A stretch of 13,112 nt of DNA from Bondarzewia mesenterica (GCA_004802705.1 SGPL01000753.1:1-13112), one strand, 5' to 3'; shown: positions 1-8,655, numbered from the stretch's first letter. Program-made: numbers and translations. The notes: a model not told the origin generated them from the sequence alone.

Positions 1-88
1 CGGGGGGAGGGGGGGAAGTCGCGTTGCTTTTAATAAGCTATTTCATACTGTACAAATATAATACAAAATGTTTATCTCCCACAGTTAG

Positions 89-250
89 ACCTTACAAACA
101 AAGCAGAAGACAGTCATTCTGCAAAATGTGGAAAAGTTCGTGGGGGATTTCGCAAGCAAGGTTGCTGCCGACGCAGTCGGCGCTCCCCTAGTGTCGGAAG
201 TGGAGTGGAAATTGTGCAGACAATATTTTGGTGAGGGGATAAAACCCTAA
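89..250 (+). CDS. Possible terminal exon of a plus-strand gene entering from the left edge
   Basis: An open frame runs from a TAG at 86-88 to a TAA at 248-250 (53 codons, no ATG). It follows candidate acceptors (CCCACAG ending at 84, GTTAG ending at 88). The reading is coding-like: many codons begin with G or A, and residues are mixed hydrophobic and charged, for example KTVILQNVEKFVGDF and SEVEWKLCRQYFGEGIKP near the end. If real, it is the last exon of a gene whose body lies outside the window, convergent with RIB1. Its family is not recognised. A second frame is also open here (85-235) but is rich in Arg, Cys, Gly and Ser, which is typical of a shadow frame. Confidence 0.28.
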   Translation, partial: TLQTKQKTVILQNVEKFVGDFASKVAADAVGAPLVSEVEWKLCRQYFGEGIKP

Positions 251-418
251 CCCGGTTTTCTGCCCTAAAGGACCTGTCTAAAAGCCTTTTAACTAAGGTA
301 ATGCGCTTTGCCTCTTGAGTCAAACGCGACCGTACGGGTACAACAAAAAAAACCTGAACTTTCCGCAAGTGAACAATAACAATGAGATCTCCATACAGAA
401 TAGCTGCGATAGCATAAA

Positions 419-1888
419 TTAAGCAGCATAAGACGTCTCTTGCGGGAATAACGGTAACATGTGTCCCATGCGCAAGACCTTCGTCCGCAGATACTTCTCC
501 AAGTCTTCTCCGTGTACCGCGTCCCCTCCCACCATAGTTGCCCCAGCCGTTCTCTCTCCCCCATCATCATCGAACCCCACCACGTGAGGCGAGGCTTGTT
601 GTCCCCGCTTCCTCCAGCTCCGTGGAACCATCGGCACACGCTCCACAACTCTCAACCCCTCATTTTCCATCGCCTTGACCTTGTCCGGGTTGTTTGTCAA
701 CAGCCTAACGCCCTCTCCCGACTCCGATCCCAGCCCAAGGTCCCGCAGAATAGCAATGGCAATTTCGTACCCTCGCTCGTCGGCCATGTGACCGAGAAGC
801 AAGTTGGCAGTGACGGTGTCATGCCCGAGATCCTGCAGATTATAAGCACGGATTTTTGAGAGTAAGCCGATCCCGCGACCTTCTTGCCGCAAGTAGACGA
901 TGACGCCCCTGCCCGGAATATGCTGGGCTGCTGCTGATGTACTCAACGATGACATGGAAATTGGCTGCGACATAAGCCGGATCGCCTCGTCAAGCTGCTC
1001 ACCGCAATCACAGCGCATGCTGCCAATAGTCTCCCCAGTGAAGCATTCGGAATGGATCCGAATTAGTGGGGAGGGGATCAGATCGGTGGGGCGTGATGGT
1101 GATTGAGACATGGGCGAAGATACAGTTCGAGAAGAGGGAGACAGACGTCCGATGTAGGCGCCGCGGGTCAGTCTGTCCATCTCGGTTTCAGAGTCACTCC
1201 ACACAGCGTCTAAAGACCGGCTTCGGATGGGTGGTGCGAATATGGAGTAGTCTGTATCAGACAGTTGAGCAGGGTCTACGATGATCGCGAGATGTTCCTT
1301 GTTGTCACGGTTGTTATGGTAGAGGTGAAGGAATGCGAGCCCATGAGGTGTGGGTATACGAGTACGGGCCATGCACTTGACCTCGACATCTTTTGATGGA
1401 GTAGGAGTGGGTGCGCTAATAAAAGGTGAGGTGGAGGTCGGGTGTGAAGGCACACGGGTCCTCTTCGGGGTGGTAAGGAAAGTATTGTCCGCAGGCCGTA
1501 GCGGCTGTCCAGGAACGCCATTCTCCTTGTTTTCCAGCTTCTGGCGCAGATGGCGGGGAGCCTGCCTGCTCACATACGCATATCTCTGTATTGGTCTCGT
1601 ACCCACTGGCTCTCCTTTCCACTTAGTCCAGTCCCAAGAGCCTTCTGCTTTCGGGAGCATGACGCCTGGAAAAAAGTCATGGTGGTAATGATTGCGGGTA
1701 ACACCAGGACCGGATGCAGCAGCTGCGGCCAGGAGAAGAGGATCAAGATCTGAATCACGTCTCTTGAACCCCCCTTTGATGTTAGGCAGAGCAGGACCGG
1801 TCAGTGCGTCGAGGAGAGCAAGGTCCGAATCGATCTGCAGACCATTGTCTGTGTGTGTGAGGAAGGTCTCATGCACATGGGCATCCAT
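419..1888 (-). CDS. RIB1: GTP cyclohydrolase II (riboflavin biosynthesis, step 1)
   Basis: A single-exon protein of 489 aa. GTP cyclohydrolase II converts GTP to 2,5-diamino-6-ribosylamino-4(3H)-pyrimidinone 5'-phosphate, formate and pyrophosphate, the committed step of riboflavin, FMN and FAD synthesis, in the cytosol. The catalytic core is about residues 275-425. Zinc ligands C282, C293 and C295 keep the CX10CXC spacing and lie in [23 protein letters not shown]-binding [10 protein letters not shown] is at 334-343, the ADER segment with presumed catalytic D370 and R372 at 369-372, and RLLTNNP at 395-401. The first ~275 residues are a Ser/Pro/Thr-rich fungal-type extension, making the protein longer than bacterial RibA (about 200 aa). 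A short insert (about 305-326) separates the zinc and GTP loops. The ATG at 1888 is the first in a long open frame. Known fungal genes carry the symbol RIB1; the core motifs are intact. Confidence 0.95.
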   Translation of the reverse strand: MDAHVHETFLTHTDNGLQIDSDLALLDALTGPALPNIKGGFKRRDSDLDPLLLAAAAASGPGVTRNHYHHDFFPGVMLPKAEGSWDWTKWKGEPVGTRPIQRYAYVSRQAPRHLRQKLENKENGVPGQPLRPADNTFLTTPKRTRVPSHPTSTSPFISAPTPTPSKDVEVKCMARTRIPTPHGLAFLHLYHNNRDNKEHLAIIVDPAQLSDTDYSIFAPPIRSRSLDAVWSDSETEMDRLTRGAYIGRLSPSSRTVSSPMSQSPSRPTDLIPSPLIRIHSECFTGETIGSMRCDCGEQLDEAIRLMSQPISMSSLSTSAAAQHIPGRGVIVYLRQEGRGIGLLSKIRAYNLQDLGHDTVTANLLLGHMADERGYEIAIAILRDLGLGSESGEGVRLLTNNPDKVKAMENEGLRVVERVPMVPRSWRKRGQQASPHVVGFDDDGGERTAGATMVGGDAVHGEDLEKYLRTKVLRMGHMLPLFPQETSYAA

Positions 1889-2303
1889 AGGACGAGAAAA
1901 ATGTCGAATCGGAGGCCTGATGAAGGTTGAGAGAGTCAGTGATCAAGCCGTCCGGTTCATCAGTTTCAACAGCTTTTATGGAGGGTATTGGACTGACCGG
2001 TGCAATTGGCGTCTGTCTCGGCCGATGATTATCTCACCTCCACTGTGGGCGTCGGTGCTCTGAATCAGGAACTAGCTCATGACTCATCTTCAGCTCATCA
2101 GCAAGCACGCAACTTCATTGGCCCGCGCTCGTGCAGAATCATTCTGTTACTATCGGCATTGCACCCGAATTGCAAACATGATCATCAAGTGCAACAGCGT
2201 CAAGCTCACTTTCCGAAGCTTCAGCTTCGTAATTCAACATCCAACCATACTGTACACCTCACGTCCGAGCCTCGGCACACCAGCGCGGAAGGAAACCTTC
2301 TAG
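1889..2303. promoter_or_regulatory. Divergent intergenic region upstream of RIB1
   Basis: This sequence lies between the RIB1 start (minus strand) and the next plus-strand coding signal, so it should hold the RIB1 promoter and 5' leader. I see no clear TATA box. Open frames here are short and of poor composition. A small palindromic stretch, CGAAGCTTCAGCTTCG, occurs near 2214-2229. No riboswitch fold was recognised; fungal RIB1 is not known to use an FMN riboswitch. Confidence 0.4.
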
Positions 2304-2529
2304 GAAATTCTCAGGCAACCCCCAGTCAGTGTACAGAACGCGGCAGTACATGCTTTGGATCTTCAGTCGCTGGTGCAGGCCAGAGGAAATGGGCTCTCAT
2401 TGAACGAAGATTCATTCATCGACGGTAAGTCCATTTTTGTTCTGCCTATACTGCGATCATCATGCCCTCGCCTGTCAGTCTTAACTTCAAGATTTGAGAT
2501 CAATCCATCATTCAGCCGCAGAAGGTTGA
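2304..2529 (+). CDS. Candidate small spliced gene or 5' leader exon
   Basis: An open stretch from 2304 (after a TTCTAG acceptor) to 2424 ends at a perfect GTAAGT donor at 2425. It reads like protein (QSLVQARGNGLSLNEDSFID). Acceptors ending at 2491 (TTCAAG, after a CTTAAC branch-like site) or 2515 (ATTCAG) both keep the frame and both reach the same TGA at 2527-2529. A possible first exon starts at the ATG at 2178 and ends at a weak GTAATT donor at 2229, which would give a protein of only about 60-70 aa. The alternative is that this exon and intron belong to the untranslated leader of the gene starting at 2692. The family is not recognised. Confidence 0.2.
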
Positions 2530-2691
2530 TTGAGATGGTTCTTCAACCTACCTGCTGCTTCTGTTTCGATACCCCTTTCTTATCTTTCCATCACTCACAT
2601 ACCGACCATAAAACTACAATCTCCCTTGCTCATCCCGAGCGCTGTCCATTGACCCTCATTAGCCCTTCCCCCGTCGATCTTTAACGTCCTG

Positions 2692-3406
2692 ATGCGCATT
2701 TTATTTGTGGTTCTATCATTACTCTGCATCCATGCGAGGTGAGTTGCAGTGATTTTTTTTTTTCACAATTTCTCTGAGACGAGGAATACGATGTAGCCGT
2801 GGTCTTTCAAAGCCATTGGGTGAAGGAGATACCCATTCGAAGAATGTCAGTCCAATCGCCGCGTCTGCGCAGAGCGCGGATGATCTCTCCAATGTTTATT
2901 CTGTCAGCCATGTCTTGAGCGCGCCCGCGTCCGTTCACCGTCCCTCATCCTCGAAACCCCGCGTATTCGTCTCAAACGGCAACATCCCTTTTACCCAGGC
3001 CGACAATCAAAGAAATAGACAGCCCATATACGAACATCGTTCACGCCGACGACACTCGAATCCCATCGTTGTCGCTTTTGCCGTCTTGGGCGGCATTTTT
3101 GGCCTCTTCGTGATGGTCGGTCTCGTGCATTGTGCGCTTGATTACCATCGCGCTCCTCATCGAGACACATCGATGACGGCTGCCGTTCGGGAGCAACTAA
3201 TTCGGGAGATGCAGGACTATGCGGAGCGCGCAGAACGGGGACGACGCCACATACTGACGCCTAGCCCCCCGCCGGCATATGAGCGCCCGCCATCCTATGT
3301 TTCACCTCCCATCACGGATCGGCTCGGCCCTGAGCCTGAATCTGTGCTTTCCCCTCATTTACTGCGACCACAGCCTGTAGCACCAAACTCTGAGCAACTG
3401 GCCTAG
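2692..3406 (+). CDS. Type I single-pass membrane protein with two cytosolic PPxY motifs
   Basis: Two exons, 2692-2738 and 2797-3406, joined across a 58-nt intron (GTGAGT...GTAG, phase 2), give 218 aa. The first exon encodes a signal peptide, MRILFVVLSLLCIHA. Without that exon the frame has no usable ATG. Residues 16-100 are Ser-rich and presumably lumenal or extracellular. One membrane span lies at about 104-128 (NPIVVAFAVLGGIFGLFVMVG) after a basic RSRRRH stretch. The cytosolic tail has a charged helix (about 142-165) and two PPxY motifs, PPAY 174-177 and PPSY 180-183, then a Pro-rich end. PPxY motifs bind WW domains such as those of Nedd4/Rsp5 ubiquitin ligases, so an adaptor or sorting substrate is possible; this is inference. 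Basic residues just before the span would disfavour type I topology unless the signal peptide is cleaved. No named family recognised. Confidence 0.72.
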
Positions 3407-3705
3407 TGGAGAGCAACTTGGGTTATGGGATAGAATTGCAGCCGGTTCATCACCGTCCCGTTCCTCGAGACACGACGTGCGTAGACCGCTCATGCGAAAT
3501 CCTGACTGCGGAGGAATCGCACTGTGGGGAGTTGGGACTTTGTGCATGTGGTTTGGCCCGGCGCCGGTTAATCGAATCTGTGCGTTAGTATGCTAATCAT
3601 CTTCAGTTCACTTATAAGTCGCGAACCATGCATAAAATATCCCATCCGGTCATGTAAGCTCAAACACAATTTAGGTCGAGTTCTACTCCCCAAACCGCCT
3701 TGCTG

Positions 3706-4592
3706 TCACTTGAGCGTGCAACGCATGGTGATTGCATAGGGCGTATCTTCTTCTCCAAGTTTAGACCATATTGTGTCGAGCTGGCGCAGCACATCGAATG
3801 GTTTCCTCCGTGTTCGTGCTATCAGTCGTGCTCCATTGAATCCATGGTCTCTCTTCTTTTTCTCCTTTAGTCTTTTTCTCCATGTGCAGTGAACTTCATC
3901 TCCGTTTTTCTCTCGTAAGTCTTCATATTCTACCTTTCTTAGTCATAGTCAACACCGTTATCCGACGCCATCTTGAGATGCGGGAATCCACTGTGCAAGA
4001 CACAGTTGCGATGCGCACGTTTGCCGCGCTCCTTGTACTCACGTTCCTGATCCAGTGACGATTCGCGTTCGCAGAGCCGCTGGGCAGGAACCAACGGATT
4101 GTGGAGATAAAATTGGGGAAGGTACGTGTGTAGACAGACGAGACCACTCAGAACAGATGGGGAGAGAAAGGGGAGAGAGGCGCAAGGCCTGCCGACCATC
4201 CAAGGGGCGTTGGTGATGACGAGTTGGAAGGCGCAGGGGAGTTTTCCAAGCGGGGTGGGTTCGTTTCGGAGGAGCGTCGAGGCGCCGGAGGTCAGAAAAT
4301 CGAAGGGGATCGGCAGCTGACCGCTTGGTTTCATCTCGGCATGGATGTGGTACCTGCGAAGCTCCTTGCAGTCGACGACTCCAGTGTAACCCTTGGGAAC
4401 TCGCAGACCCGCTGCACTGCGCAGCGCCGCTCCTTCAAATGCCATCCTCGTCGGACTTGAGGTCATTTGGTTGTCCCATCCGACCCTCGCGTCGCTCGTC
4501 GAAGGCATTCGATGTACTGTGCCCCCCCCCTCGGTCATGGCGGAGTTGTACATGCTCGCGAAGAACAAATTGGCGGTTTGAAAAGTGTCCAC
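3706..4592 (-). CDS. Unrecognised basic protein, at least two exons, 5' end uncertain
   Basis: The minus frame is open from 4607 to 3992, then joins a last exon (3929-3706) across a 62-nt intron (GTGGAT...GTAG, 3991-3930, phase 1). The join avoids an in-frame stop at 3939 and adds 73 residues that look strongly coding. Read from 4592 without further introns it gives about 273 aa; the first ATG is at residue 14. The C-terminal half is highly charged (RLCERESSLDQEREYKERGK, then WRKRLKEKKKRD, a possible nuclear signal), ending IWSKLGEEDTPYAITMRCTLK before TGA. A pyrimidine-rich 117-nt piece (4080-4196) keeps frame and may be an intron with a weak GTCGGC donor; a 46-nt version (4080-4125) shifts frame. 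A C9 run (4522-4530) lies inside the coding sequence. One TAG at 4608-4610 separates it from a further open stretch to 4832. Family unknown. Confidence 0.5.
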
Positions 4593-4610
4593 GGATGCGC
4601 TCGCACCCTA

Positions 4611-5288
4611 CGTGTCGCACGTCCGCTTCCATGCGACTTCTCTCGACGCTGAGCGCGTGGACCGAATTTGACCTGAAGCCGCGATATCATGAATATCGGA
4701 CGGACATCTCCGCGTTTTTGCATTCTGAACTGCAGAACACGTACTGCTCAGTCTTGACCGAGCCGCAAGGGCTATTTTACCTTGTCTGTCTTTCGTGCAA
4801 TTTCTAAAGCTCTCCCGACTGGATGCTGCCAATGAAAAGAATCTTGCTGCTCTGTCGTCTCCGCTGCTTTCAATATTACTGTAACGCCCTCGTGCATCTT
4901 ATGACGATGCTTGGTGTGATCGCCACCGGGCAGCGGCGGTTGTGTCGTAGGTGCTTATAGGTTTTCTTCCTTTTTACGTGTTGCCTGAGCCTTTGGGACA
5001 CAGCCTTGAGGCCGCGACTCTACTCTACGTCACGCGAGAAGAGTGAATGGATGGGTCCCTTTAATTTCCGCGGTGCACTGATGCGAGAAGTACCGCATGC
5101 ATGGCCCCAAGCAGTGGGCCGCATGTGAGGTTTCTGCCGAGTGGATGGATGCGACGTATGTGTCGTGACTTTGTTTGCTTCTCCATGGCTGTTTGCAAGT
5201 CTCTTCTCATCTGTATCACCATCGTCTAACTGCCTCACTAGAAACCCTCCTGCTTCTGTCCACTGTCATAGGGTGCTGAATATTCTAA
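4611..5288. other. Mostly non-coding; in-frame upstream extension of the minus gene, then promoter
   Basis: From 4832 to 4611 on the minus strand the frame of the 3706-4592 gene stays open, broken from it only by a TAG. This could be an upstream exon, with the TAG inside an intron (CACGTAG acceptor), or chance. From about 4960 to 5288 nothing coding is visible; this should hold the promoter of the coiled-coil gene that starts at 5289. A short plus-strand frame (about 4820-4960) rich in Cys, Arg and Leu was not accepted as a gene. Confidence 0.35.
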
Positions 5289-5923
5289 ATGCATCATCCG
5301 TATGTCACTGTTGACTCGGTTCATGAATGCTAACGCGAGACCTTTGATTCAACAGCAACAACAGATCCATCTCTCACGCTGAGACCGCCACCNACTCTGC
5401 CCTCGACTTGCTCGAGATAGACAATGACACGCTGCCGTTGGCAATCGCTGAAGCCGTGCATTCCGAGTTATATTCATATTTCGACATGCAAATGAAGAAA
5501 ATGCAAGAGCTTGAGCAGCTGACGGCGAATCAGCGGTTGGAAAACGCGAAGCTGGTGGAGGTGAATTTACGGCTNGAGGAGGACACAGCAAGATTGGTGA
5601 CGCGAGGTAGAGAGCTGGAAGCGATGTTAGAGGCAAGCAGGGCGGAGATGGAGGAGGTGAAGGCAAGGCTGCCAAAGGCAGAGTTGGAGGAGACTACCAG
5701 TGCCAGCCCTCCTACCCCGGCACCCCACCCTGAAAGCAGGAAGGNGACACCNCCGTCTCAACCTGCTGAAGGCAAAAAGGTGACCGAGTCTTGGTCCTTC
5801 CAACAGCCTATCAGCCTGGGTATGAGATCTCAATCTGAGATTTCCTTGTCTTCATCTGAAGAATCTGAAGACTCGGATATAGTTTTTTTGGGTACTAATT
5901 TTGCATCACTGCAGCATCAGTAA
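5289..5923 (+). CDS. Coiled-coil protein with C-terminal SUMO-interaction-like motif
   Basis: Two exons, 5289-5299 (ATG CAT CAT CC) and 5356-5923, across a 56-nt intron with GTATGT donor, TGCTAACG branch site and CAACAG acceptor, give 192 aa. A TAA lies directly before the ATG in frame, which fixes the start. Residues about 49-118 form a long charged helix predicted as coiled coil (for example MQMKKMQELEQL and RGRELEAMLEASRAEMEEVK). A Pro/Ser-rich linker follows (about 119-145). The tail is an acidic Ser cluster, SLSSSEESEDSDIVFLG, in which I179-L182 preceded by acid and Ser residues resembles a phospho-regulated SUMO-interacting motif. Several bases in exon 2 are n, so a few residues are unknown. 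Family not recognised; a nuclear or scaffold role is only inference. Confidence 0.75.
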
Positions 5924-6406
5924 AAGGGCACATTCATTTATGTACCCATCTTTCTTTACTTANAAGCTTGCATAAGGATTTTTCTTTTTCTTTTNCTTGC
6001 GATTTTCTTTTGTTACATACATCAGAGGTAACANTCACCTTCAATCTTNTCCGTTTGCACTTAAGATGATTGACAGCTGCTTCCCAGATCCACCCGTCTT
6101 GTACCATGCTGCGTCACGTCTGTCAATCGGCTTGTTGTCCCGGAATACACGTGTATTGTCTTCACAACCTGACGAGCTCCGAGTCCGAAACACACCACGC
6201 GGGCCTGGCTTGATTCTTGACCTNTTCATCGCTCAATGTCTCACCCATTTCGATCGTAGTCCAAGACGCTATTCCTTGACTCTNAGCCTGGGGCTGAATG
6301 GAATCCTTCTACGGNCTCCGATCTACCTACCCGCATCGGTTCACTTCGCTGCCTTAACCATTTAACGACTCACGAGACNAGCGCTGTCAACGTTCTGACT
6401 GCCANC
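5924..6406. promoter_or_regulatory. Intergenic region upstream of the DUF6534 gene
   Basis: The 3' flank of the coiled-coil gene and presumed promoter of the next gene. It begins with an AT-rich, pyrimidine-rich tract (5940-6010). The main structure is the 14-bp palindrome at 6144-6157. Open frames here (for example 5997-6365) contain n bases, have poor composition and no splice support, so no gene is called. Confidence 0.45.
6144..6157. promoter_or_regulatory. Perfect 14-bp palindrome with CACGTG E-box core
   Basis: AATACACGTGTATT is an exact inverted palindrome centred on CACGTG, the core bound by basic helix-loop-helix factors of the Pho4/Cbf1/USF type. It lies about 250 bp upstream of the DUF6534 gene start and about 220 bp downstream of the coiled-coil gene, so it is well placed for the former. 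Binding is inferred from the motif only. Confidence 0.4.
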
Positions 6407-8109
6407 ATGCAGAAAGTAGCAGCCATTGAGCCCAATCCAATCTCCACTGCACCNATTCTCTTCGAGGGCTTGTTGCAGTGCATCTGCCAAGGCGTGTTTT
6501 TCGCNCAAGTATGCAGGTACTGGGAGATGCCGCTGGACGACACGAAACGTATGAAGGCCTATGTGATGACGCTGCTCATTCTAGCCATGTACGTCCTATC
6601 AGCTCGTGTGTTTCAATCTCCGTTACTTGAACAGGTCGCAGGTTACAGACAGCCCTCACAATTTACAAGCTGTGGCACGTATTGNTCATGCACAAGCACT
6701 GGGTATGTTTGAACTCCCTATAGCTCGANTAGAGAAGGACTTATCGGTATTTCTTGTTCGTTCTCTAGTCGACCAGCCCGTTGAATTGTTCTGACCTCTT
6801 CTTAAACGGCCTTATCTGTTCTGTCTGCGGGGCGTTCTTGATCCGACGGTGTTGGAAGGTACGAAGACTGTTTCTGTGNTCTGTTGTTCACGTCCTAATG
6901 ANTAACCTGCTACTCCTCTCTTAGGTCACGGGCAGAAAATACTGGGTTCTCTTTGTGCTAACGTNGATGGCTGTCACTGCTTTTGTCGCAAATCTGTATN
7001 TGGTGAGCTGAACTCTCCTATTGCTTCACGACACTTCTTTTCATCCTCTCCAATGCTCCGTAGGCGATAGCGATTGCCCAGGGCTCGAGNAATGCCCCCG
7101 GTAACAACGACGTATGTGCANAGACCTCGAGGCATCTTGACACGAATAACCCATCCTGTTGTCATTAGCCTCTGAAAACCAATCGTTTCTTCAATGTGAG
7201 TACGATTCTTGAGAGATGCGTAATGTTTGTCGATGCTCACCAACACATCCAGACTATCTTTGCTTTCAACTACTGGATTTTTGTGTCGCTTAGTGTGACT
7301 TTTCGATGATCTGGTCTTCTCGCTCTCGTGCTGAATCGTATGGTCTTATAGCGCTGGATACATCNATAACATCGATTCGTGAGTGTAATAANACCATATC
7401 GCTTGATACTGGTCGAATGACACCCCTTAGTTATGGCGTATCTCTGGAGATCGAAAACAGGNCTGCCNTATCTGGATAGAGCGCTGAAACATATTATCGG
7501 CATTACATGGGAATCAGCAGCCGTCCCTTGCCTGTCTATGATTATCGCCGTTGTTTTATACCACACAAAACCTGTCGGTGCATGGAACTCTTTGAACTTT
7601 TGCCCTTACCTAACGTACTCTTGATTTGCAGGCTACAGAACGGCATCTGGTCTTATTCTTCATCCTCATGACCGGAAAGTTCTATATTCTGGGCCTTCTT
7701 CGGACGTTNAACTCGCGTCCCAAGCTTCGTGACAGGATGAGATCTCACGACCTTGGGCGCACCTCTTTGAGTAGTTGGAAATGGACGCAGCCACGATCAT
7801 CCATTGCCAATGATGTACGTCCGTATATTATCTGTCGTCTCTCTATGCTTGACGTACTTGTGCCGATCATAGCAGATCCCTGACGTCCCACATGAGCGTG
7901 CGCTTTCTCCGACTGCACAGGCATCTGTATCTGAGCGTAGCGCTGCGATCCCTGTATCAAGGGATCATAGTGTCTCTTCGGATACAGCATCCGCAAGAGC
8001 CGCAGAGGGATCTGCACCTGCGTTAGAAGAATCCGGAAATAGTTCCTATGGCCCAAGTTGGCAAGGAACAGGTTCTCGCAATGCATCGGACGTTCCTCCA
8101 GCTGTATAA
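6407..8109 (+). CDS. DUF6534-type seven-span fungal membrane protein
   Basis: Eleven exons assemble without a stop into 370 aa: 6407-6588, 6642-6702, 6769-6858, 6925-7002, 7064-7111, 7169-7195, 7253-7292, 7352-7378, 7431-7573, 7632-7814, 7876-8109. Introns are 52-66 nt. Likely spans: 18-35, 49-72, 91-107, 117-141, 163-184, 209-227, 234-251. The order (GLLQCICQGVFFxQVCRYW, LQTALTIYKLWHVL, NYWIFVSLTLD, AYLWRSKTGLPYLDRALKHI, TWESAAVPCLSMIIAV, LMTGKFYILGLLRT) matches the basidiomycete integral membrane family carrying DUF6534, with the domain at about 168-258. The cytosolic tail (259-370) is Ser/Ala-rich. Function of the family is unknown. Most donors are GTRNGY; the ninth intron uses an unusual GTCGGT (7574). 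About 20 n bases fall in the locus; one gives codon TNG (6964-6966), which would be a stop only if n is A. Confidence 0.82.
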
Positions 8110-8340
8110 CCTGCAGTTCTTCAAAATTTATAGAATCTTCCTGCCAACTGAGTTTCTTCCAATTGACGCCGTGTTTTCGGCGCAGTGCTGTCTGGGCGCA
8201 TACTATTCAGTATACGCTGTACAAGATGGCGGAGTTCTATGAAAAGATAGGCAGGAAAATGAGCGCCATCCATGTAATGCCAGTCTGGATAAGGTCACTT
8301 ACATGATTGAGTGATTTGGAGAGGTCGGCATTCGACGGTA

Positions 8341-8515
8341 AGTTACGAGCTGAGCAGTTGATGCTTGGAGCTCACTGACTGATTTCTCGCATCCGATAGT
8401 AGACTCTTCGAGCTTGCTGTGTGATGCTTTGAAATCAGTTAACGATGCTTCGAGCTGCTTCGAGCTTGTCGGTCGATGCTATGAGCTTGTCGGTCAATGC
8501 TTTGAATTGGGTGAG
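8341..8515 (-). repeat. Degenerate 21-bp tandem repeat encoding heptads
   Basis: On the plus strand a GATGCTwyGArcTtG-like unit recurs near 8359, 8424, 8444, 8475 and 8496. The two best units share GAGCTTGTCGGTC at 8463-8475 and 8484-8496, exactly 21 bp apart. On the minus strand the period equals seven codons, so the array keeps Leu at one heptad position and Ala-Ser at the end of each unit. The 10-bp duplication 8447-8466 sits inside this array. Confidence 0.6.
8447..8466. repeat. Perfect 10-bp tandem duplication (GCTTCGAGCT x2)
   Basis: GCTTCGAGCT at 8447-8456 is repeated exactly at 8457-8466. Removing one copy restores a single uninterrupted heptad-repeat frame on the minus strand, so the duplication looks recent relative to the coding array. 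Slipped-strand replication in the 21-bp repeat is a likely origin. Confidence 0.85.
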
Positions 8516-8655
8516 CTAGGCATCGAGACGTGAGGATAAAATCGGTCATAGTTGGCATTGTACTGGAAGGAACAACGCATGTGCGCAAGCTAGACGTCGG
8601 ATATACGAGGCGTGAGGCCGTCCGGCGTCGGGTGCGTGATGTTGGAAAGAACCAT

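Larger units (their letters stand above)
8203..8655 (-). pseudogene. Small heptad-repeat coiled-coil gene, possibly broken by a 10-bp duplication
   Basis: The minus frame from the ATG at 8655 reads MVLSNITHPTPDGLTPRISD, then a possible intron 8595-8516 (GTCTAG...CCTAG). The next exon encodes a run of 7-residue units of the type xxxLxAS (TDKLIAS, LTDFKAS, VSELQAS), a textbook coiled coil. A perfect 10-bp tandem duplication at 8447-8466 shifts the frame in the middle of this run, leading to a stop 7 codons later. Downstream the original frame continues cleanly, crosses a canonical 66-nt intron (GTAAGT...TTCATAG, 8302-8237) and stops at TAG 8203-8205. The duplication also makes a CAG at its junction; splicing from 8595 to an acceptor ending at 8455 (141-nt intron) would skip the break and keep phase. 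So it may be intact, alternatively spliced, or a relic. Family not recognised. Confidence 0.38.

Noticed and set aside
245..253. CCCTAACCC, resembling the fungal telomere repeat
   Set aside because: Only one and a half units within otherwise ordinary sequence; far too short for a telomere or a meaningful interstitial tract.
3914..3940. Plus-strand GTAAGT followed by TTCTTAG, intron-like
   Set aside because: About 30 nt only and antisense to the last exon and intron of the minus-strand gene; no plus-strand coding frame flanks it.
4325..4807. 160-codon plus-strand open frame
   Set aside because: It is antisense to the minus-strand gene, rich in Ser, Arg and Cys, and has no splice support.
7294..7351. 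Apparent frameshift in the DUF6534 gene, with a family-like CDFSMIWSSRSRAESYG reading in another frame
   Set aside because: A 59-nt intron at 7293-7351 (GTGTGA...TTATAG) removes this segment and restores the family motif SLTLDTSI without any frameshift, so the similarity is chance.
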